DNA from: Lactobacillus johnsonii
GTDB taxonomy: Bacteria > Bacillota > Bacilli > Lactobacillales > Lactobacillaceae
Reading direction: 5' to 3'
Assembly: GCF_014058685.1 (NCBI RefSeq)
Contig: NZ_CP059055.1
Coordinates: 124,001 to 188,000 of the forward strand
Length of the DNA: 64,000 nucleotides
Under the pieces are notes generated by a model. That model was not told the DNA's origin and searched no databases. It saw only the letters and a program-made list of their open reading frames with translations. The translations under genes were made by a program, and so were the position numbers. How positions within the stretch are numbered: position 1 is the first letter of the stretch; each line of letters starts with the position of its first letter. Of this stretch, positions 7,949-15,701 are shown in pieces.

Positions 7949-8917
7949 TTAGTTTAAGATAATTGCACCGCCAAAGATACCTCTGAACCAACTAACGATA
8001 GAATCGATTAGTTTTTGGAACCAATTTCTAGTTTCTGGAGTATTAAACTTAGAAAAAATATTTTTAGCTCCTGATTGAATTTGATCAGTTAATTGACTAG
8101 CTTGTTGTTGGAAATTCTTGTCTTTTAAGGCACCAGAATTTTTAACTTTGATTAGAACATTGATAATTTGTTCTTTTTGGTTGTTAGTAATAGTGTCGCC
8201 AAGGTGGTTAATGTTGATTTGATTATTAACAATATCTCTAACTTGGCTGTCAGAAATATTTTGACCTTGCTTAGCCATTTCTTTTTTAGCACCAGCAACT
8301 GCATTATTTAATTGAGCATCAGAGTAGCCATCTTTACCTTTATTTTGGCTAGTAATTTTGCTCAAAGTGTTCATTTCAGTTTGTGCCGCATTAATTTGCT
8401 TTTGGTTCAAAGAATCCCCATTTTTAGCGTAAGCTGCATAAACCCCGGCTAAAGCACCTGATCCATCAATTGGAGTAGCAGAAGTTACATAAATATCTGC
8501 ATCAGATATTCCGGCAGTTAGGGCTGCATTTTTATATTGGTTAGCCGTAATAGTTGTAATGTTATTATGACCGTTATAAGGTAAAATATGAACATTAATA
8601 CCACTACCGGAGCTAGTTTTTTGAACCATGGCACTAGACCAAACGCCGGAGTTATCAGTAAAGTCATAACCAGACGGATTAAGATATTTTACAAGATCAG
8701 ATCCAGTAATGGTAATGGTAGTATAATTAGCGCCATTTAACGATTGGGTTAAGGTATCAATCGTGCCTTGTTTTTGAGAGGCAGTCAGGGATGTACCTAA
8801 TGTTACAACAGGAGTGTCATTATCATCGGCTTTAGCCGTTTTAGTATTAGTAATGGCACTTAGCCCTAAGATTCCACTTGATAAGATAGCAACAAGTGTA
8901 GTCAGTATTTTTTTCAT
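7949..8917 (-). CDS. Secreted DUF1002 protein
   Basis: A 322-residue exported protein. A signal peptide (MKKILTTLVAILSSGILGLSA region) ends with a likely cleavage after KTAKA near residue 30. The body matches the DUF1002 family of extracellular Firmicute proteins: VTLGTSLTASQKQ, a SGSGINVHIL segment, and SDADIYVTSATPIDGSGALAGVYAA. The rest is Gln/Asn-rich helix. The C-terminus (WFQKLIDSIVSWFRGIFGGA region) is amphipathic or hydrophobic and could associate with membrane. Function unknown. It is a single gene, probably terminated at the hairpin at 7807-7838. Confidence 0.8.
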   Translation of the reverse strand: MKKILTTLVAILSSGILGLSAITNTKTAKADDNDTPVVTLGTSLTASQKQGTIDTLTQSLNGANYTTITITGSDLVKYLNPSGYDFTDNSGVWSSAMVQKTSSGSGINVHILPYNGHNNITTITANQYKNAALTAGISDADIYVTSATPIDGSGALAGVYAAYAKNGDSLNQKQINAAQTEMNTLSKITSQNKGKDGYSDAQLNNAVAGAKKEMAKQGQNISDSQVRDIVNNQININHLGDTITNNQKEQIINVLIKVKNSGALKDKNFQQQASQLTDQIQSGAKNIFSKFNTPETRNWFQKLIDSIVSWFRGIFGGAIILN

Positions 8918-9009
8918 AATAAAATTTTCTCCTTATGAAATATACTCATTTGATGGCTATATTATAACCTAAATAGTTAACTGAATTATGTAAATAAGTA
9001 TTAAGATGC

Positions 9010-9031
9010 TATAATCATAAGCAAAAGGAGG
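9010..9031 (+). promoter_or_regulatory. Extended -10 promoter and RBS of the glycosyltransferase gene
   Basis: TGCTATAAT (9007-9015) is an extended -10 element. AAAGGAGG (9024-9031) is a near-perfect ribosome-binding site placed eight bases before GTG 9040, which decides the start of the next gene. Confidence 0.65.
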
Positions 9032-9039
9032 CAGACGCC

Positions 9040-9870
9040 GTGTTACGCCAGCCAATGTTAACGGTAATTATGCCCGTCTACAATATGGAAAAGTATTTAG
9101 GTCGGGCACTTGACGCTTTAGCTAAACAAAAAGATAGAAATTTTAAATTACTAATTGTTAACGACGGATCAAAGGATAGAACTCGTGAAATAGCCGAGTC
9201 ATACCGGGATCGGTTTCTTTATTTTGATATTATTAATAAGAAAAATGGAGGGCTTTCTGACGCTAGAAATGTTGGAATGACTCACGTAACTACACCATAT
9301 TTTACTTTTCATGATGGGGATGATTGGGTAGATTCAGGCTATACTGCCTACTTTGTCAGAGCCTTTGATGAGCATCCAGATGTTGATATTGTTTCTTGTG
9401 GTTTTTGGATTGATTCTGAAAAGCGCCATGAAAGTCATCCTGTCGGAAGTAAGCAAAGTGGTGGCTTAATTGATAAAAGAGAAGCCTATTTAAAGATGAC
9501 CAATGTATTTGGTTCACCCGTTAAGGGTTATACCTGGAATAAGGGATACAAAATTAGCATCATTAAAAAGTATCACTTGCGGTTTGTAGAAGATCTGGCA
9601 TTTATGGAAGATCAGATTTTCAATGTTAAATATGTATCTTTGACTAATGGCTTTTACTACAGCTCAACACCTTATTATCATTACTGGCAGCGAGCAGATA
9701 GCATGGTGCACGACCTTAATCCAAAGAAAATACCAGATAATTTTAGAGCAAATTATCGGGTTTGGCGCCAAATTATTAAAAGTTTGATGGCAGAGCGTGA
9801 GACTCAAAAGGAAAGTAAAAAAATCGCCAAAAAAGCATCTTTAAGTGATTTTGACCATCAAGATTTATAA
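9040..9870 (+). CDS. Family 2 glycosyltransferase
   Basis: A 276-residue GT-A fold glycosyltransferase that would transfer a sugar from a nucleotide donor to a cell-surface acceptor. Motifs: VIMPVYNMEKYLGRALDAL at the N-terminus, LLIVNDGSKDRT, NGGLSDARNVGM, and the metal-binding FHDGDDW (DxD-type) near residue 95. A later EDLAFMEDQIFN (ED motif) matches the catalytic base region. There are no membrane segments. The start is GTG 9040, chosen because the RBS fits it far better than the ATG at 9055. An alpha/beta hydrolase follows 24 nt downstream in the same operon. Acceptor unknown. Confidence 0.88.
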   Translation: MLRQPMLTVIMPVYNMEKYLGRALDALAKQKDRNFKLLIVNDGSKDRTREIAESYRDRFLYFDIINKKNGGLSDARNVGMTHVTTPYFTFHDGDDWVDSGYTAYFVRAFDEHPDVDIVSCGFWIDSEKRHESHPVGSKQSGGLIDKREAYLKMTNVFGSPVKGYTWNKGYKISIIKKYHLRFVEDLAFMEDQIFNVKYVSLTNGFYYSSTPYYHYWQRADSMVHDLNPKKIPDNFRANYRVWRQIIKSLMAERETQKESKKIAKKASLSDFDHQDL

Positions 9871-9894
9871 GAACTTACAACTAAAGGAATCAAT

Positions 9895-10557
9895 ATGAAA
9901 GTAAAAGTTAATGGGGTAAAGATTTACTATCAAAAATTAGGTAAAGGACATCCCTTAATTTTATTGCATGGACATCATCAAGACGGTGGGATCTTTGATA
10001 AGCTAGTTGCGCCCCTTTCTTTATACTATACTGTGGTAGTTCCTGACATGCGTGGTCATGGACTAAGTGAAGGAGAGGCCAGTGAGCACTATCAAACAGA
10101 AGTAGAAGACTTACGGACCTTTATTAACGCACTTAAGTTAGATAAACCATATATCTTAGGTTTTGGCTCTGGTGGCTTGGTAGCCCTTTCTTTAGCTGCG
10201 CAAGCTCCAGAATTAGTTTCTAAAGTAATAGTTGCAGGTACTTATGTTAATGGAAATGGTGTGAACGCAAAACATATTGCTGCTAATACAATTCGTGGAT
10301 TTTTTAAAGGGGATCGCGATAGTAAGGTGGCCTTAAGAGAAAGTCATATCCCTGTTGAAACGCTAAAGCGAATAAAAACTCCTACTCTATGTGTAGTTGG
10401 AGAAAGAGATTGGGTTAAAGTTGAACATGTTCGCTGGTATAGTCAATTATTACCTAATTGTCGCTTAGTCTTAATGCCGCGTCAAACTCACTACAGTTAT
10501 GTTGTTCATAGCTTAAAATTATTAGATTTAATTAAAGATTTTTGTAAAGAGGACTAA
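9895..10557 (+). CDS. Alpha/beta hydrolase-fold protein with altered nucleophile elbow
   Basis: A 220-residue alpha/beta hydrolase. LILLHGHHQDG carries the oxyanion-hole HG, DMRGHGLSEG is the usual second signature, and GERDW and TH (in PRQTHYSY) supply the Asp and His of the triad. The elbow reads LGFGSGGLVAL, where relatives have LGFSDGG or LGYSMGG. Gly91 therefore occupies the nucleophile position and the Ser is shifted to residue 92. It may be catalytically dead, or use a displaced Ser. It follows the glycosyltransferase by 24 nt and ends at its own terminator. Substrate unknown. Confidence 0.75.
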   Translation: MKVKVNGVKIYYQKLGKGHPLILLHGHHQDGGIFDKLVAPLSLYYTVVVPDMRGHGLSEGEASEHYQTEVEDLRTFINALKLDKPYILGFGSGGLVALSLAAQAPELVSKVIVAGTYVNGNGVNAKHIAANTIRGFFKGDRDSKVALRESHIPVETLKRIKTPTLCVVGERDWVKVEHVRWYSQLLPNCRLVLMPRQTHYSYVVHSLKLLDLIKDFCKED

Positions 10558-10577
10558 TTTACTAGTCCTCTTTTTCT
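10545..10577 (+). terminator. Terminator of the glycosyltransferase-hydrolase operon
   Basis: AAAGAGGACTA (10546-10556, overlapping the stop codon) pairs with TAGTCCTCTTT (10563-10573), followed by a T-rich tract. Confidence 0.85.
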
Positions 10578-10643
10578 TTTTGTACTTAAATCAGATAGAA
10601 TTAATATATAAAGTATAAATTAACGAGGCAGAGGATAAGGATT

Positions 10644-11006
10644 ATGAAAGAAATAGTAGTGCAGGGAATGAATGGAGAAATGGTAGTAGAGGGAGATAAG
10701 ATTACTGTGAAGCATACAGGACCTTTATTTTTAGGTAAGCGTGAAGTAGTGTTAGATATTCATAGTCTGCAAGCAGTAGTTTATAAAAAAGCACATCTAT
10801 TAATTAACGGCTTTCTAAAATTAGTACCTAAGGGAGATAATCCCATGCTTTATCAAACTGCCAGCTTACATCAAATGGGGAAAGACGAGCTAGCCATTAT
10901 TTTACGTGCTTTTGAAAATACAAACCCACAAGATGCAGAAGATTTTTATACTTATGTTGTTGGTCGTTTAGATCAAATTAAGGCATCTGAAAATAATCAT
11001 TTATAA
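10644..11006 (+). CDS. Conserved hypothetical protein, possibly PH-like
   Basis: A 120-residue soluble protein I cannot name with certainty. The N-terminal two thirds alternate short beta strands (IVVQGMNGEMVVEGDKITVKH, then VVLDIHSLQAVVYKKA, then GFLKLVPKG), reminiscent of PH-like domains such as DUF4429. The last third is helical and acidic. It is preceded by a weak TATATA-type promoter and a GAGGCAGAGG ribosome-binding region, and lies 82 nt upstream of prs without a hairpin between. Confidence 0.55.
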   Translation: MKEIVVQGMNGEMVVEGDKITVKHTGPLFLGKREVVLDIHSLQAVVYKKAHLLINGFLKLVPKGDNPMLYQTASLHQMGKDELAIILRAFENTNPQDAEDFYTYVVGRLDQIKASENNHL

Positions 11007-11088
11007 TCTACAGCTGAAAAGTAGAGCAAAATAGGAATTTTTCGTTATAATAAGAATAGCTGTTAATTTTACAAGGAAGGGCAAATTA

Positions 11089-12078
11089 ATGAAAAAAGAA
11101 GAATTGCACGAAATGTTGCACCCAATGAAATTAATCGGACTTGGTGGAAACCAAGCTCTAGCAGAAAGAATTGCGGCTGCTTTGGATAAGCCATTACTTG
11201 AAACTGCTGTTCAACACTTTAGTGATGGAGAAATTCAAGTAAACATTACAGAAAGTGTTAGAGGTTGTGATGTCTACGTAATTCAATCTATTCAAGATCC
11301 TGTGAATGAAAACTTCATGGAATTAATGATTGTATTGGATGCTTTACATCGTGCATCTGCTCACTCTGTTAACGTAGTAATTCCTTATATGGCATATTCT
11401 CGTCAAGATACTAAGAATCGTTCACGTGAACCAATTACTGCAAAATTATTGGCTAACTTGCTTCAATTGACTGATATTGATGATTTAATTGCAGTTGATT
11501 TACATGCATCTCAAATTCAAGGTTTCTACAATATCCCAGTTGATCACTTACATGCGATGCCAATTTTAGCTCAATACTTCTTAGACAATGGTATTGCAAG
11601 TAAGGAAAATGATGATGTAGTAGTTGTTTCTCCTGATCACTCTGGTGCAAAACTTGCACGTACTTTTGGTTCATACTTCGATGCTCCAATTGCTATTGTT
11701 GACCAACGCGGTGCACGTTATGACGCAGAAGCTCATGATATGATTGGGGATGTTAAAGACAAGACAGTCATTATCGTTGATGACTTGATTGATACTGGTT
11801 CTAGAATTGCTTCTTCAACTAGATCAGTCTTAGCTGCCGGTGCTAAGAAAGTTTATGTTGCTGCAACTCACGCACTACTTTCTCAAAATGCGATCGATGT
11901 ATTGAACGAATTGCCAGTAGAACAAATCGTAGTAACTGATACTATTAAGCATAAGAAGTACCCAGATAGAATGGTTCGTTTATCTGTAGCACGTTTACTT
12001 GCTAAAGGTATTGATTATATTTACAACGATAAGTCAATTCACCAAATTTTTGATGAACAAAACAGAATTCAAGGATAA
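11089..12078 (+). CDS. prs: Ribose-phosphate pyrophosphokinase, variant paralogue
   Basis: A 329-residue PRPP synthetase homologue; the family makes PRPP from ribose-5-phosphate and ATP for purine, pyrimidine, NAD, His and Trp synthesis. Motifs present: FSDGEIQVNI, the ATP loop SRQDTKNRSREPITAK, VDLHASQIQGFYN, SPDHSGAKLA and the PRPP loop IIVDDLIDTGSRI. The catalytic flexible loop differs. Where Bacillus Prs has DKRRPK, this copy reads DQRGAR (Q206, G208), losing the catalytic Lys. That suggests an accessory or regulatory Prs, with a canonical copy probably elsewhere. TATAAT near 11048 and AAGGAAGGG before the ATG support expression. Confidence 0.85.
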   Translation: MKKEELHEMLHPMKLIGLGGNQALAERIAAALDKPLLETAVQHFSDGEIQVNITESVRGCDVYVIQSIQDPVNENFMELMIVLDALHRASAHSVNVVIPYMAYSRQDTKNRSREPITAKLLANLLQLTDIDDLIAVDLHASQIQGFYNIPVDHLHAMPILAQYFLDNGIASKENDDVVVVSPDHSGAKLARTFGSYFDAPIAIVDQRGARYDAEAHDMIGDVKDKTVIIVDDLIDTGSRIASSTRSVLAAGAKKVYVAATHALLSQNAIDVLNELPVEQIVVTDTIKHKKYPDRMVRLSVARLLAKGIDYIYNDKSIHQIFDEQNRIQG

Positions 12079-12103
12079 TTCACATTAAAATTTAATATTT
12101 AAG

Positions 12104-12145
12104 AAAAGACTGATCTTGGTTTAAAGTTTAGATCAGTCTTTTTGT
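12104..12145 (+). terminator. Terminator of prs
   Basis: AAAGACTGATCT (12105-12116) pairs with AGATCAGTCTTT (12130-12141), then a T run. Confidence 0.88.
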
Positions 12146-12226
12146 GTTTGAATATTTTATATTTAATTAAGAGTAAAATCTAATTAAATCTATCCTTAAA
12201 ATTATGCCTAGCCTTCCAGACACAAT

Positions 12227-12254
12227 TTGACAATTTTCTCATGCAAGTTATAAT
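12227..12254 (+). promoter_or_regulatory. Consensus sigma-A promoter upstream of the permease leader
   Basis: A perfect TTGACA (12227-12232) and a perfect TATAAT (12249-12254) separated by 16 bp. Predicted transcription start is near 12261, about 115 nt before the permease start codon. Confidence 0.85.
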
Positions 12255-12260
12255 ACAAAC

Positions 12261-12374
12261 AAATAAAATAGCCAATTAATTGACTATACAAGAATTTTAA
12301 TTTCATAAAAAGAAATGTCTCTAGTATATGTTAAATACTAGAGGCATTTTTGTCTTTAAGGGAGGACTATAAAA
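12261..12374 (+). promoter_or_regulatory. Untranslated leader with intrinsic terminator (attenuator or small RNA)
   Basis: From the predicted start the RNA runs about 50 nt of A/T-rich sequence. It then forms a 14-bp hairpin, AATGTCTCTAGTAT with ATACTAGAGGCATT (12313-12346), followed by TTTTTG: a complete intrinsic terminator before the permease RBS (AAGGGAGG, 12358-12365). A short ATTTC/GAAAT stem just upstream overlaps it and could be part of an alternative fold. There is no T-box sequence and no lysine-riboswitch-sized domain. Either expression of the permease is attenuated, or the 90-nt product is a free small RNA. Confidence 0.55.
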
Positions 12375-13730
12375 TTGGATGAAAAGGAGAAGCTAAAGTT
12401 AAAAAGATCACTTAAGAGTCGTCATGTAACAATGATTGCAATTGGTGGAGCCATCGGTACTGGATTATTTTTAGGGTCTGGTACAGCTATTCAAAGTGCT
12501 GGTCCATCAATTATCTTATCTTATTTGATCGTTGGTATTATTAGCTTTTTTATGATGAGGGCCTTAGGAGAATTAATTTTAGCGGATCCTGAGCAACACT
12601 CATTTATTGAATCAGTGAAAAAATATCTTGGAAATAGAATGGAATTTGTTGCAGGCTGGACTTACTGGCTATGCTGGCTTAGTTTAGCTATGGCTGACTT
12701 AACTGCAACGGGAATTTATTTGAAATATTGGTTTAAAAATCTGCCTCAATGGGTCGGACCATTAGTGATTGTCATTTTGTTAATGCTAGTTAACATGGTT
12801 AATGTGGGCCTATTTGGAGAGCTTGAGAGTTGGTTTTCAATGATTAAAGTTTTAGCTATCTTAGCTTTGATCATTACGGGACTAATTCTTTTAATTATGC
12901 ATACTAAAATCGATTCTAGAACTGTTTCACTAAGTAACTTGGTAAACTATGGTGGCTTTTTCCCAACAGGATCCTGGGGCTTTCTGAAGTCATTTCAGAT
13001 GGTAGTTTTTGCATCTGTAGGAATTGAAATTGTGGGACTGACAGCTGGTGAAACAGCTAATCCTGACAAAGATATTCCCAAGGCAATAAATACTTTGCCA
13101 GTTAGAATTGGATTGTTTTATGTTGGCTCGATGATTGCTATTATGGCAGTTTATCCATGGAATAAGATTGTTACTACAACCAGTCCTTTTGTACAAGTTT
13201 TTGGAGCAATTGGTATTCCAGCAGCTGCCGGAATTTTAAACTTTGTTGTTTTAACAGCAGCAATGTCAGCGACAAATAGTGCAATTTTTTCAACTAGTAG
13301 ATCCTTATATGCTTTATCTCGAGGCAATAATGCACCTAAGAGATTCGGTAAGTTAAGTAAAAAGGCTGTTCCGAATAATGCCTTAACATTTTCATCTTTG
13401 ATTCTATTCATTGTAGTAATTCTTAACTATATTATGCCGGCTCAAGTTTTTGATATTATTTCTAGTGTTTCAACAATTAACTTTATTATGGTTTGGATAA
13501 TTATTATGTGGACTCACTTGAAGTATCGAGCAGAAAATAAGGGACAACTTGGCAAGTTTAGAATGCCTGGTTTTCCCATAACGAGCTGGATTACAATAAT
13601 TTTTTATTTAGTAATTTTAGTAATATTAGCTTTAATTCCAGCAACTAGACTACCATTGATTATTTCAATTATTTTTATTTTAGTTTTAGCCTTAAGCTAT
13701 ACTCTTTTAGAGAGAAGAAAAAGTAAATAG
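12375..13730 (+). CDS. Amino acid permease (APC superfamily, AAT family)
   Basis: A 451-residue, 12-transmembrane-segment proton-coupled amino acid importer. The AAT signature begins at residue 14 (SRHVTMIAIGGAIGTGLFLGSG region), and GPSIILSYLIVGIISFFMMRALGEL follows in TM2. The start is TTG 12375, spaced nine bases from the AAGGGAGG site; the ATG at 12379 is out of frame and stops at once. Substrate is not determinable from sequence; relatives carry basic, aromatic or small neutral amino acids. Its expression is probably set by the leader terminator just upstream. Confidence 0.88.
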   Translation: MDEKEKLKLKRSLKSRHVTMIAIGGAIGTGLFLGSGTAIQSAGPSIILSYLIVGIISFFMMRALGELILADPEQHSFIESVKKYLGNRMEFVAGWTYWLCWLSLAMADLTATGIYLKYWFKNLPQWVGPLVIVILLMLVNMVNVGLFGELESWFSMIKVLAILALIITGLILLIMHTKIDSRTVSLSNLVNYGGFFPTGSWGFLKSFQMVVFASVGIEIVGLTAGETANPDKDIPKAINTLPVRIGLFYVGSMIAIMAVYPWNKIVTTTSPFVQVFGAIGIPAAAGILNFVVLTAAMSATNSAIFSTSRSLYALSRGNNAPKRFGKLSKKAVPNNALTFSSLILFIVVILNYIMPAQVFDIISSVSTINFIMVWIIIMWTHLKYRAENKGQLGKFRMPGFPITSWITIIFYLVILVILALIPATRLPLIISIIFILVLALSYTLLERRKSK

Positions 13731-13737
13731 TGAGAAG

Positions 13738-13768
13738 AAACTGACGGACAAAGCGTCAGTTTTTTATA
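13738..13768 (+). terminator. Terminator of the permease gene
   Basis: AAACTGACG pairs with CGTCAGTTT and is followed by TTTTTT. Confidence 0.85.
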
Positions 13769-13817
13769 TAGGATTAATTAAAAAAATAAATCCTAATTCG
13801 TTATTAGTAATAGCACT

Positions 13818-13864
13818 TGGTATAATAATTGTAATTAACACTATGAAAACGCTATACTGTATAG
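13818..13864 (+). promoter_or_regulatory. tetR promoter with palindromic operator
   Basis: TGGTATAAT (13818-13826) is an extended -10. About 25 bp downstream lies CTATACTGTATAG (13852-13864), a perfect 13-bp inverted repeat positioned to block transcription. It is a natural candidate for the autoregulatory site of the TetR protein encoded next. Confidence 0.55.
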
Positions 13865-13894
13865 GAATAGAATAAATAGTACGAGGAAAAAGAT

Positions 13895-14554
13895 ATGGCA
13901 AGACAAAAAAATTTAGTAAGACGGCATGAAATATTACGCAATACTTTTATCCTTCTGAAAAAGAGAGGGATGGAGAATGTATCGCTGCAAATGATTGCAG
14001 ATAAGTCGGGGATTTCTAAATCATTGCTCCAATCTTACTACCCACATAAAAATTTGTTAATTACAGAAATTGTTACCAACTTTATGACCGCTGTGTTAAA
14101 GAGTTTAAATGCGACTGACTTTAAAGAATTAAATACATATTCCAAAATGAAAATTTTTATTTATTTAATTTTAGAACAAGGTATTCAAGATGAAGGAGTA
14201 GAGCGTGTAGTTAAAAGCATTTTAAGTGATAGTGATTCCTTAGATCGCTGGAGTCAAATTCTTGACGATTGGCTTAGAAATGAAGGAGTTAAGCATGATC
14301 TTGGAAGTGACCGTCAGGTTCAGATTGGCTTAAACTTTATTGTCACAGCTGGCGGAAGTTTATACATAAAACGTGCTGAATTGGATTTAGATGCAGATGA
14401 AATTTCTGATATAATGGTAAAAACTTTTATGTCAACATTTCTATCAATGGATGAGTCTAAGATAGATCAAACAATTGATGAGGCAAAATCTGCTTTACAA
14501 AAATATGAACTAGCTACTTTGACCCAAACAATCAATGAGATGTTTGACAATTAA
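13895..14554 (+). CDS. TetR family transcriptional regulator
   Basis: A 219-residue regulator. The N-terminal 50 residues form the TetR helix-turn-helix (RRHEILRNTFILLKKRGMENVSLQMIADKSGISKSLLQSYYPHK region); the ligand domain is divergent. Ribosome-binding site ACGAGG lies upstream of ATG 13895. It precedes a four-TM membrane protein gene by 21 nt, so the membrane protein is its likely target or effector partner. A palindrome in its own 5' region suggests autoregulation. Confidence 0.85.
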   Translation: MARQKNLVRRHEILRNTFILLKKRGMENVSLQMIADKSGISKSLLQSYYPHKNLLITEIVTNFMTAVLKSLNATDFKELNTYSKMKIFIYLILEQGIQDEGVERVVKSILSDSDSLDRWSQILDDWLRNEGVKHDLGSDRQVQIGLNFIVTAGGSLYIKRAELDLDADEISDIMVKTFMSTFLSMDESKIDQTIDEAKSALQKYELATLTQTINEMFDN

Positions 14555-14575
14555 TTTTTAAGGAAGGTCTAGGAA

Positions 14576-15415
14576 ATGGCAGTACGCACACGCAGTGAGT
14601 TACGTAGAATTGATCAAGCTCAAACTGTGCATGATAAAAGATCCTTTGGAATTGCAATCTTTACAATTGTGGTCTTATTTTTTGGCTTAGTAACTTTTAT
14701 GAATCCAATTTTTATGAAGAGTCAAATTGCAAAGGAAAGCAACGGAGTAGTAGCTGAACGATATATTAATCAGAAGTTTGATAATTTCGCTGCGGCAATT
14801 GGTGCTGATAGAAGTAGTAATAATAGCACTAATAATCTTCTTACCGTTGAACAAACAAGACCAATTGCAGATGCGATGATTGATTATACCTTGGGCATCC
14901 ATCTATTTAGAGCTGAAAATTCAAGTTTAGCTGGTCAAATTAGAAAAATTATATTAACAAAAATAGATGATAATTCTTCTATGGAAGCCAAATCAGTACA
15001 AGAAAAGCTCAGAAAGAATAAAAATAGCAGTCTGTATGCAATTATAACGAGTTTTGGTTTAGCAAATACTACATTAATGGCAAATATCGAGATAGTATTA
15101 TTAGTTTTGAGTATTTTGATAATTATTTTTGTAGGTATCTTTGCTTATCAGCAAATTAAAAGATTGCAAGAAATTGTTTCAACTCGACGTTTAATTCATA
15201 TGGTTGCTGCTGGAGGGATGAGAGCAGCAATTTGCATGATTGTGATCTTTGGATTACTAGCATTTATTCCAACAATTTTTGATGTTGAAGGCTTTATTTT
15301 AAATATTGGTTATTTTTTAGAAATAGCTAGTGGTATTTTCTTGGAATTAGTAATTGTTGGTGTAGTTTTATTTGTAATTAGTACTATTACTTGGCAAATT
15401 ACTAGTGCCAAATAA
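14576..15415 (+). CDS. Membrane protein of unknown function, co-transcribed with tetR
   Basis: A 279-residue protein I do not recognise by family. One N-terminal TM (about residues 23-45) is followed by an extracytoplasmic loop of about 110 residues rich in Asn and Ser, then three C-terminal TM segments (about 162-187, 212-233 and 240-272). It has no enzymatic motif. Its position directly behind a TetR gene resembles envelope-stress or export modules, but that is inference. Confidence 0.65.
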   Translation: MAVRTRSELRRIDQAQTVHDKRSFGIAIFTIVVLFFGLVTFMNPIFMKSQIAKESNGVVAERYINQKFDNFAAAIGADRSSNNSTNNLLTVEQTRPIADAMIDYTLGIHLFRAENSSLAGQIRKIILTKIDDNSSMEAKSVQEKLRKNKNSSLYAIITSFGLANTTLMANIEIVLLVLSILIIIFVGIFAYQQIKRLQEIVSTRRLIHMVAAGGMRAAICMIVIFGLLAFIPTIFDVEGFILNIGYFLEIASGIFLELVIVGVVLFVISTITWQITSAK

Positions 15416-15434
15416 AAATTTAAAATAAAGATGC

Positions 15435-15470
15435 AAAAAAGGTCTCAGGTTTTAACCTGAGACCTTTTTC
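15435..15470. terminator. Bidirectional terminator
   Basis: A perfect AAAAAGGTCTCAGGTT / AACCTGAGACCTTTTT inverted repeat with T runs on both strands. It ends the tetR operon and could also end a minus-strand RNA from 15473-15600. Confidence 0.9.
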
Positions 15471-15472
15471 TA

Positions 15473-15600
15473 AGAAATGGCGCCGGATTGGATGATCTTA
15501 ATTGTATTCAAGTAAGTGTAAAGTAGTTAGGGTATAAAATAATTGTAATTTGCAACAGCCATAATGGCTCTTGTAAGGGTCCTCAACCATTTCTCAGTCC
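15473..15600 (-). ncRNA. Candidate structured non-coding RNA
   Basis: This gene-free 230-bp gap holds AGAAATGG (15473-15480) and CCATTTCT (15587-15594), complementary ends enclosing 106 nt that contain a perfect hairpin AGCCA-TAA-TGGCT (15557-15569). On the minus strand a TTGATT...TAAAAA promoter-like pair lies just upstream, and the 15435-15470 terminator lies just downstream. This would give an RNA of about 165 nt closed by a terminal stem. I do not recognise a family. Confidence 0.35.
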
Positions 15601-15701
15601 TTATTTTTACAGTAATTAAGCTTTAAATCAAGTTGAAACTATTAATTATTCTTAAATAATATAATTAGTTACTTTATAGGCTCTTTTAGAGTGTTATTTT
15701 A

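Noticed and set aside
7785..7991. Minus-strand frame overlapping the end of the DUF1002 gene
   Set aside because: It crosses two hairpins and a promoter on the other strand, has no ribosome-binding site and biased, non-protein-like composition.
11420..11431. GTTCACGTGAAC palindrome in prs resembling parS
   Set aside because: It lacks one T/A pair in each arm compared with the parS consensus and encodes the conserved Ser-Arg-Glu of the ATP loop, so coding constraint explains it.
12261..12350. T-box or lysine riboswitch before the amino-acid permease
   Set aside because: No T-box antiterminator sequence is present and the leader is far too short for a lysine riboswitch.
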